From: Rheinheimera sp. D18
Lineage (GTDB): Bacteria; Pseudomonadota; Gammaproteobacteria; Enterobacterales; Alteromonadaceae
DNA length: 64,000 nucleotides
Direction of reading: 5' to 3'
Assembly (NCBI RefSeq): GCF_004345025.1
Contig: NZ_CP037745.1
Coordinates: 1,736,001-1,800,000 of the forward strand
A program made the translations under genes and the position numbers. Below, piece after piece: positions 58,497 to 64,000 of the stretch (positions are counted from its first letter, which is position 1; the number at the start of each line of letters is the position of its first letter). A model generated the notes under the pieces. The model worked only from the letters and a program-made list of their open reading frames with translations, made no database searches and was not told the origin of the DNA.

Positions 58497-59665
58497 TATA
58501 ACAATGCCTTTATTGCCAGGTTTAACCCCTGTAAAGTTAACGGATACATACGCTTACTGACAATACCTTCAATCATTGAAATTGAATGATAGTGCGGCCA
58601 CCACGCTAACGGCTGAGGATTAAGCCACACGGCTTTAGAATATTGCGCTAACAAGCGCTGTAGCCATACTTTACCTGGCAGTTGATTAAAGTGCTCGACA
58701 CTGCCGCCTGGGTATTCAATCTCGTAGGGCCCCATAGTAGCGTCACCAACAAAAATTAGTTTATAGTCAGCGCCATAGGTATGAATAATATCATCTACCT
58801 TCACCTGCTCGGTGTAACGACGTTTATTATTACGCCAGACCCCTTCATATACGCAATTATGAAAATAAAAAAACTCTAAATATTTAAACTCACTTTTTAC
58901 TGCCGAAAATAGCTTTTGACATTGCTCAATATGGTCGTCCATCGAGCCGCCAACATCAAAAAACACTAACAGCTTAATCGCGTTGTGGCGCTCGCGCACA
59001 AAGCGTAGGTCTAACCATCCCGCTTGCTCAGATGTTGCCTGAATAGTGCCATGTAAATCTAGCTCTACTTCAGCACCGCTGCGGGCAAACTTGCGCAACT
59101 GCTTTAGTGCCAGTTTAATACTGCGATTATTGAGTTCGCTGTCGGTGTCGAGATCTTTAAACTCACGCTGATCCCACACTTTAACGGCACGCCTAGCGCC
59201 ACTGCCCTGCTGACCAATACGCACACCTTCTGGGTTAAAACCATAAGCACCAAAGGGTGATGTACCGCCGGTGCCAATCCACTTGTTACCACCACTGTGC
59301 TTTTTTTGCTGTTCTGCTAAGCGCTCACGCAAGGTTTCCAGCAGTTTATCCAAACCACCCAGCGCGTGTAACTTAGCTTTTTCCTCAGCGCTAAGTTGAC
59401 GCAATACATCAGGAATAAGCCAGTCAGGTGGGATCGCAGCGGCTAAATCGACCGTTGCAACGCCGGAAAAATACTCTGCAAACGCACGGTCAAATTTATC
59501 GTATTGGGTTTCATCTTTTACTAAACATAAGCGCGATAATTGGTAAAACGCGTTGGTATCAGCAAACACCACCTGTTGCTTTAACGCATTTAGTAAATCG
59601 AGCAATTCAGTAATACTGGCTTTTAAGCCATATTTTCTTAGCGTAAAAAAGAAGTCAATCAGCAT
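58496..59665 (-). CDS. VWA/CoxE-like protein
   Basis: The 389-aa protein has an N-terminal region typical of CoxE-like proteins (RKYGLKASITELLDLLNAL) and a von Willebrand A domain (about residues 215-385). The MIDAS motif reads FFDVGGSMDDH, that is D-x-G-x-S instead of D-x-S-x-S. It lies 58 bp after the MoxR ATPase gene; such pairs act as AAA+ chaperone-like cofactor or metal insertion modules in some systems. The target here is unknown. Confidence 0.9.
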   Translation of the reverse strand: MLIDFFFTLRKYGLKASITELLDLLNALKQQVVFADTNAFYQLSRLCLVKDETQYDKFDRAFAEYFSGVATVDLAAAIPPDWLIPDVLRQLSAEEKAKLHALGGLDKLLETLRERLAEQQKKHSGGNKWIGTGGTSPFGAYGFNPEGVRIGQQGSGARRAVKVWDQREFKDLDTDSELNNRSIKLALKQLRKFARSGAEVELDLHGTIQATSEQAGWLDLRFVRERHNAIKLLVFFDVGGSMDDHIEQCQKLFSAVKSEFKYLEFFYFHNCVYEGVWRNNKRRYTEQVKVDDIIHTYGADYKLIFVGDATMGPYEIEYPGGSVEHFNQLPGKVWLQRLLAQYSKAVWLNPQPLAWWPHYHSISMIEGIVSKRMYPLTLQGLNLAIKALL

Positions 59666-59723
59666 TTATCTGTTCCAACCATTGAGGGCAGCCGTAAACT
59701 TTGGCTCTGCTAAAGCAACCTAT

Positions 59724-60569
59724 TTATCTAACTTGCCGTTTGGCCATAAAAGCTAACTTTTCAACTAACGCGACATCTTGCTCATTTTTTAATAGGGCAC
59801 CAAACATTGGCATTAAACCGCCTTTTTGCTGTTTGTCAGTTAATACCTCAGCCGGAATATCTTCAGCCAATAATAACTTTAACCAATCTAGTAATTCTGA
59901 CGTAGATGGTTTTTTCTTTAGGCCTGGTAATTCGCGTAGGTCAAAAAACACCTCTAATGCCGTGCTAAGTAACTGCTGTTGAATATTTGGATAATGTACA
60001 TCAACTATTGCCCGTAAGGTGTCGGCATCAGGAAAACGGATATAGTGAAAAAAACAGCGACGTAAAAATGCATCCGGCAACTCTTTTTCATTATTCGAGG
60101 TAATAATAACAATGGGTCGCTGGGCTGCGCTTATTTGCTCGCCGGTTTCATGCACATAAAACGCCATTCTATCTAGTTCGTGCAATAGGTCGTTAGGAAA
60201 CTCGATATCGGCTTTATCTATTTCATCTATTAATAACACGGGGCGTTTTTGCGCGGTAAATGCCTGCCATAATTTGCCCGGACGGATATAGTTATTAATA
60301 TCCTGCACTTTTTCACTACCTAATTGGCTATCACGCAGCCGAGATACCGCATCGTACTCGTATAAGCCATGTTGTGCCTTAGTAGTAGACTTAATATGCC
60401 ATTGAATCAGCTCAGTATTTAAACTGGCTGCTAGCTCTTCTGCTAACCGAGTTTTCCCAGTACCAGGCTCACCTTTAATCAGTAAGGGCTTCTCTAACGT
60501 AACCGCCGCATTAACGGCCAAGGCTAACTCATCAGACACGATATAATGCGCGGTGCTTTCAAAGGCCAC
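59724..60569 (-). CDS. MoxR-family AAA+ ATPase
   Basis: The 281-aa ATPase has Walker A GEPGTGKTRLAEEL (about residue 33), Walker B VLLIDEIDKAD (about 105) and sensor 1 (TSNNEKELPDAFLRRCFF). It starts with GTG preceded by GGAGAG. It heads a three-gene operon with the VWA protein and the small hydrolase. MoxR proteins remodel partner proteins in the cytoplasm. Confidence 0.93.
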   Translation of the reverse strand: MAFESTAHYIVSDELALAVNAAVTLEKPLLIKGEPGTGKTRLAEELAASLNTELIQWHIKSTTKAQHGLYEYDAVSRLRDSQLGSEKVQDINNYIRPGKLWQAFTAQKRPVLLIDEIDKADIEFPNDLLHELDRMAFYVHETGEQISAAQRPIVIITSNNEKELPDAFLRRCFFHYIRFPDADTLRAIVDVHYPNIQQQLLSTALEVFFDLRELPGLKKKPSTSELLDWLKLLLAEDIPAEVLTDKQQKGGLMPMFGALLKNEQDVALVEKLAFMAKRQVR

Positions 60570-60680
60570 TATAACTCTCCTTACTGGTGGTAAAACGTAA
60601 TATCTTATAGCAAAACGCTACTTCATTTTTTGCTGCACAGGCGTATTCTTATAACCAATTTATCGTAAACGGAGTTTTTT

Positions 60681-61655
60681 ATGGCAAACGTCTATGCAGA
60701 CAACTCATTGTCTATCGGCCGCACCCCTCTGGTCAAATTAAACCGGACTATCGAAGGCGGTGCCAATGTCTACGCAAAAATTGAAGCGCGCAACCCCAGT
60801 TTTAGCGTTAAATGCCGCCTAGGTGCAGCCTTAATCTGGGATGCCGAGAAAAAAGGTACCTTAACCAAAGACAAAGAAATTGTCGAACCCACCTCTGGCA
60901 ATACAGGCATTGCCCTCGCATTTGTGGCGGCCAGTCGCGGGTATAAACTCACTCTAACTATGCCAGCGACCATGAGCTTAGAGCGGCGTAAACTGTTAAA
61001 AGCACTAGGTGCTAATTTAGTATTAACTGAAGGCGCTAAAGGTATGAAAGGCGCCATCGAAAAAGCGAAAGAAATCCAAGCGTCTAACCCTAACAAATAC
61101 CTTATTTTAGGTCAGTTTGATAACCCCGCTAACCCACAAATTCACTTTGATACCACCGGACCAGAAATTTTTAATGATTTAGACGGCAAAGTAGATATCT
61201 TTGTTGCTGGTGTGGGCACAGGTGGCACTATCACTGGCGTTAGCCGCTATTTTAAGCACGAAAAGCACTTAAATGTACAATGTGTTGCGGTAGAGCCAAC
61301 TGAATCGCCGGTTATTACTCAGGCTAAAGCGGGTGAAGCGCTAACCCCAGGGCCGCATAAAATTCAAGGTATTGGTGCGGGCTTTATTCCAGCTAACTTA
61401 GATTTAAGCATTGTCGATAGTGTTGAGCTAGTGAATAGTGACGACGCCATTGCAGCGACGCATCGTTTAATGAAGGAAGAAGGCATTCTAGCCGGTATTT
61501 CCTCAGGTGCAGCATTGGTCGCAGCGCAGCGCTTAGCAGCTAAACCAGAAAATGCGGGTAAAAACATTGTCATTATTCTACCCAGTGCGGCTGAACGTTA
61601 TTTAAGTAGCCCGCTGTTCGCCGACGTGTTTAGTGAGCAAGAGTTAACCGCTTAG
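60681..61655 (+). CDS. cysK: Cysteine synthase A
   Basis: The 324-aa PLP enzyme makes L-cysteine from O-acetylserine and sulfide. The PLP Lys is in [20 protein letters not shown] binds the substrate carboxylate and GTGGTITG the phosphate of PLP. AACGGAG precedes the ATG. It is divergent from the moxR operon and ends at a terminator. Confidence 0.96.
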   Translation: MANVYADNSLSIGRTPLVKLNRTIEGGANVYAKIEARNPSFSVKCRLGAALIWDAEKKGTLTKDKEIVEPTSGNTGIALAFVAASRGYKLTLTMPATMSLERRKLLKALGANLVLTEGAKGMKGAIEKAKEIQASNPNKYLILGQFDNPANPQIHFDTTGPEIFNDLDGKVDIFVAGVGTGGTITGVSRYFKHEKHLNVQCVAVEPTESPVITQAKAGEALTPGPHKIQGIGAGFIPANLDLSIVDSVELVNSDDAIAATHRLMKEEGILAGISSGAALVAAQRLAAKPENAGKNIVIILPSAAERYLSSPLFADVFSEQELTA

Positions 61656-61676
61656 TTAACTGTTTATTGAACGTTT

Positions 61677-61699
61677 AGGGCTACTTAGGTAGCCCTTTT
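61677..61699 (+). terminator. Intrinsic terminator after cysK
   Basis: AGGGCTAC-TTAG-GTAGCCCT is followed by a T-rich tract, 21 bp after the cysK stop. Confidence 0.85.
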
Positions 61700-61759
61700 A
61701 CTTTACAGTTAATAAAAAAAGCTCCAAACTGGTGTTTATAACAATAATGGACCCAGCCG

Positions 61760-62200
61760 ATGAAGTTACGTTATTTACTCCCCTTACTATTATTATTAGC
61801 CGCCTGTAGCGACGAACCTAAAGTTAATGCGCAATGGGGCACACCAGAATACATTGCCTCTGAATTTCTTAACGCTTTATATAATGAAAGAGATTTAGAT
61901 AAAGCTAAAAAGCTAAGTACCAAAGAATTCGCTGAGCTAATGCAGTCTTATGGCACCGTGCGCCAAGTATCACGCACCTTAGTTAATGCCTCATTTGATA
62001 CCGTTGATATAAGGGTAAACCGCAGTGGTGGTAATCTACGTGAGCAGTATGAAGATATCGCAAAAATTGCGCTACTGCTAACCGGAATACACGACGGCAA
62101 GCAAATAGATGAGCTGCGTACCGTTGAACTGATTAAACAAAACAATCGCTGGGTAGTCAGCGCGGTTCAGATTGATAAATATAGCAGCAGCGCGCGCTAA
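61760..62200 (+). CDS. Small lipoprotein of unknown function
   Basis: The 146-aa protein has a lipoprotein signal peptide (YLLPLLLLLAAC, lipobox LAAC; Asp does not follow Cys, so outer-membrane sorting is likely). The mature part (about residues 30-140) resembles NTF2-like DUF4878-type lipoproteins: a helical start with ASEFLNALYNERDLDKA and ending LIKQNNRWVVSAV. The family match is tentative. Confidence 0.82.
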   Translation: MKLRYLLPLLLLLAACSDEPKVNAQWGTPEYIASEFLNALYNERDLDKAKKLSTKEFAELMQSYGTVRQVSRTLVNASFDTVDIRVNRSGGNLREQYEDIAKIALLLTGIHDGKQIDELRTVELIKQNNRWVVSAVQIDKYSSSAR

Positions 62201-62209
62201 CACCCTGTT

Positions 62210-62950
62210 TTAGCGCTGAAAAAATGCAGCTATCCGCTGTTGGCTTTCGTCACTATTTAGCAAACGTTGAAACTGCTGTAATTCTGCCGTTATACTTTCA
62301 AGCGTTATTTGCTGCGTTGTGCGTTTTAGTAAAGCTTTACTCGTTTGCACGGCAGCTGCAGGTAATGCAGCAAGCTTAATGGCTTTTTGTACTGCCAGCT
62401 CAGTTAGCGCATCCATGGCTACAACCTGATTTACCAAACCCATTTGCAATGCGTCCGCGGCGGTAAAACTCTCGCCTAGCAATAGATATTGCGCCGCTCT
62501 TTGGTAGCCGACAACACTTGGTAATAGCACGCTAGAGCCCGCTTCTGGGCATAAGCCTAATTGGGTGAAAGGTAATTGAAAACGGGCGTTGTCCGCGGCA
62601 TACACCAGATCGCAGTGCAGTAATGCCGTCGTGCCTATGCCTATGGCTAAACCGGCAACTGCCGCAATTATTGGCTTTGGAAACTGTGCTAACTCATACA
62701 AAAACTGTACCGTTGGATGCTCAGCGTTTAACGCTCCAGCACCCAAAAAATCGTGTAAATCATTTCCGGCGCTAAAACAATCTTTAGTACCTTGTAATAA
62801 CACGACGTTAATACTGTCATCTGTAGCCGCCTGCTGTAGTGCCAAAGTCAGCTCGCGATACATTTGCTGGCTAAGTGCATTTTTTTTCTCTGGCCGATTT
62901 AAATGAATATGCACGACACCGTCAAATCGGTACTGAAAAATATCCGTCAT
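62210..62950 (-). CDS. Enoyl-CoA hydratase/isomerase family protein
   Basis: The 246-aa crotonase-fold protein has HLNRPEKKNALS near the N-terminus and the oxyanion-hole FSAGNDLHDFL. The catalytic-region GLCPEAGSS has Glu but no second typical Glu. This fits enoyl-CoA isomerase-like members better than classic hydratases. The exact CoA substrate is unknown. It lies 12 bp after ggt on the same strand. Confidence 0.9.
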   Translation of the reverse strand: MTDIFQYRFDGVVHIHLNRPEKKNALSQQMYRELTLALQQAATDDSINVVLLQGTKDCFSAGNDLHDFLGAGALNAEHPTVQFLYELAQFPKPIIAAVAGLAIGIGTTALLHCDLVYAADNARFQLPFTQLGLCPEAGSSVLLPSVVGYQRAAQYLLLGESFTAADALQMGLVNQVVAMDALTELAVQKAIKLAALPAAAVQTSKALLKRTTQQITLESITAELQQFQRLLNSDESQQRIAAFFQR

Positions 62951-62962
62951 ACTAACTCCCTA

Positions 62963-64000
62963 TTACTTGCCCGCAACACTGCCTTCACGGCGCGGATCGG
63001 CGGCACCTTGCAAACTATCTGACGTTAGCATAATGACATGTAAACCGCTGTTGAGATCTTGAAGCTGCACCTTATAACCCATAGCTTCAAACGTCGCTTG
63101 TTGCTGCTCTAGCACGGTGCCCTGCTCTAATGCTAAATAATCATTTCGGTGCGTCATATGCGGCAAATTAAGCGCCTGCTGTACATCTAGTTTCCAATCT
63201 AAGATGGCAACTAGGCTTTGCGCTACATAGTTAATAATCCGGCTACCACCAGGCGAGCCGATTAACAGCACTAGCTTGTTATGTTGGTCAAACACCATCA
63301 TCGGTGCCATTGACGAGCGCGGCCGTTTACCCGATTCAACCCGATTAGCCACTAAATAACCATCTTGTACTGGGCTTAAACTAAAATCGGTCAGCTGATT
63401 ATTGAGTAGAAAGCCGCCAACCATTAGGCCCGACCCAAATACGTTTTCAATACTCGTCGTCATGCTAACGGCGTTACCTTCAGCATCAACAATAGAAAAG
63501 TGGCTAGTATTAGGTAGCTCTGGTGAACTAGCAGAAATAAGCGCCGGTGCATCTTTAGGTTCGCCTGCAACAGCAAGTGCGCCATTTTTATGCGGATCAA
63601 TAAGTGTAGCTCGACTAGCTAAATAATTTGGCGCTAACATGCCAGCAACAGGCACAGCAACATATGCGGGATCGGCAACGTAACGATCTCGATCGGCAAA
63701 CGCCAGCTTTGCCGCCTGTGCCAACAAATGTGTTGCCTGGATACTGTCTGGTGCCAACTTTGCCATATCAAATTGCTGCAATAGACCTAAAATTTGTAAT
63801 ACCGCAACACCGCCTGAGCTTGGTGGTGCCATACCACATACTTTATACACCCGATAAGGCATACAAATCGCGTCACGCTCAATGGCTTTATAATTTGCCA
63901 GATCAGCGACACTTAGCTTACCTGGGTTAACGGGCGCTGTTTGCACGCGCTCGCTGATCGCTTTAGCCAGCTCACCCTGATAAAACGCCGCAGGCCCCTC
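62963..64000 (-). CDS. ggt: Gamma-glutamyltransferase, 3' part
   Basis: The 5' end is beyond the right edge; the frame is open to 64000 (reading GPAAFYQGELAKAISERV). A GTG at 63946 is internal, not a start. The self-cleavage nucleophile is the Thr of NTSHFSIVD, with the following small-subunit motifs GFLLNNQLTDFS and IGSPGGSRIINYV. Ggt is a secreted N-terminal nucleophile enzyme that cleaves glutathione in the periplasm. Confidence 0.95.
   Translation of the reverse strand, partial: EGPAAFYQGELAKAISERVQTAPVNPGKLSVADLANYKAIERDAICMPYRVYKVCGMAPPSSGGVAVLQILGLLQQFDMAKLAPDSIQATHLLAQAAKLAFADRDRYVADPAYVAVPVAGMLAPNYLASRATLIDPHKNGALAVAGEPKDAPALISASSPELPNTSHFSIVDAEGNAVSMTTSIENVFGSGLMVGGFLLNNQLTDFSLSPVQDGYLVANRVESGKRPRSSMAPMMVFDQHNKLVLLIGSPGGSRIINYVAQSLVAILDWKLDVQQALNLPHMTHRNDYLALEQGTVLEQQQATFEAMGYKVQLQDLNSGLHVIMLTSDSLQGAADPRREGSVAGK

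Noticed and set aside
63946..63948. GTG as a start for ggt at 63946
   Set aside because: The frame stays open with typical Ggt sequence to the end of the window, so the codon is internal.
1..64000. CRISPR array, transposase, integrase or phage genes
   Set aside because: I saw no repeat-spacer pattern, no inverted-repeat-bounded transposase and no phage-type proteins; every large frame fits a chromosomal gene.
1..64000. tRNA or rRNA genes
   Set aside because: No cloverleaf-like sequence with a GGTTCGAATC-type T-arm, and no rRNA stretch, was noticed by eye; a covariance search would be decisive.

Overview
This window looks like ordinary chromosomal core DNA from an Alteromonadales-type gammaproteobacterium. 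The support is the gene orders (sdhCDAB-sucAB-sucCD divergent from gltA; comEC-msbA-lpxK-ycaR-kdsB; lolCDE beside mfd and csiV), an Arg32-type EF-P with EarP, and a CrbS/CrbR acetate-switch locus of the Vibrio/Pseudomonas kind. By impression the relatives are near Rheinheimera/Arsukibacterium/Alishewanella, but I cannot prove the genus. Base composition looks even throughout. I see no insertion sequence, prophage, integron, CRISPR array, rRNA or tRNA.

Layout. 1-79: the 5' end of an L-serine dehydratase gene that leaves the window. 467-12130: an acetate block with acs, response regulator crbR, the SLC5-fused hybrid kinase crbS (convergent with crbR), a DUF4212 small subunit and its sodium/solute symporter, then a small membrane protein, a cNMP/CBS/DUF294 nucleotidyltransferase-like protein and a DEDDh exonuclease. 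12153-16541 (minus strand): GNAT and maltose-type acetyltransferases, then the run LysE-type exporter - rhodanese lipoprotein - unknown 175-aa protein - earP - efp. 16773-18700: a DUF3185 peptide and glnS. 18870-30133: the TCA block. 30257-32747: csdA-csdE facing tcdA. 31941-39471 (minus): an envelope run comEC-msbA-lpxK-ycaR-kdsB-pseudouridine synthase-tcdA. 39496-43129: DUF2062 and lolCDE. 43226-49898: PilZ protein, mfd, csiV, a small membrane protein, ylqF. 49968-55702: a CzcCBA-type metal efflux operon led by a His-rich secreted small protein. 55812-57892: DUF1993 and rimO. 57927-60569 (minus): MoxR ATPase - VWA/CoxE protein - small hydrolase. 60681-64000: cysK, a lipoprotein, an enoyl-CoA hydratase and the 3' part of ggt.

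How it works together. Acetate enters through the DUF4212/SLC5 symporter and is activated by Acs; acetyl-CoA then feeds citrate synthase and the TCA genes further along. CrbS/CrbR is the known regulator of acs in relatives. The most interesting thing I found is that the acs and symporter promoters share a composite motif, GACTAA(A/G)GTC followed by TTTCA(A/C)TTGCC, centred about 77-78 bp before each start codon. It is a strong candidate operator for CrbR.

Other points of interest: tandem terminators that split sdhCDAB from sucAB, plus a terminator and -10 box that split sucAB from sucCD; an unknown gene translationally coupled to earP; a VWA protein with an altered MIDAS motif in a MoxR operon; and a His-rich small protein heading the metal-efflux operon. 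None of these is an obviously new defence or mobile system. I found no strong evidence of a wholly undescribed system here.
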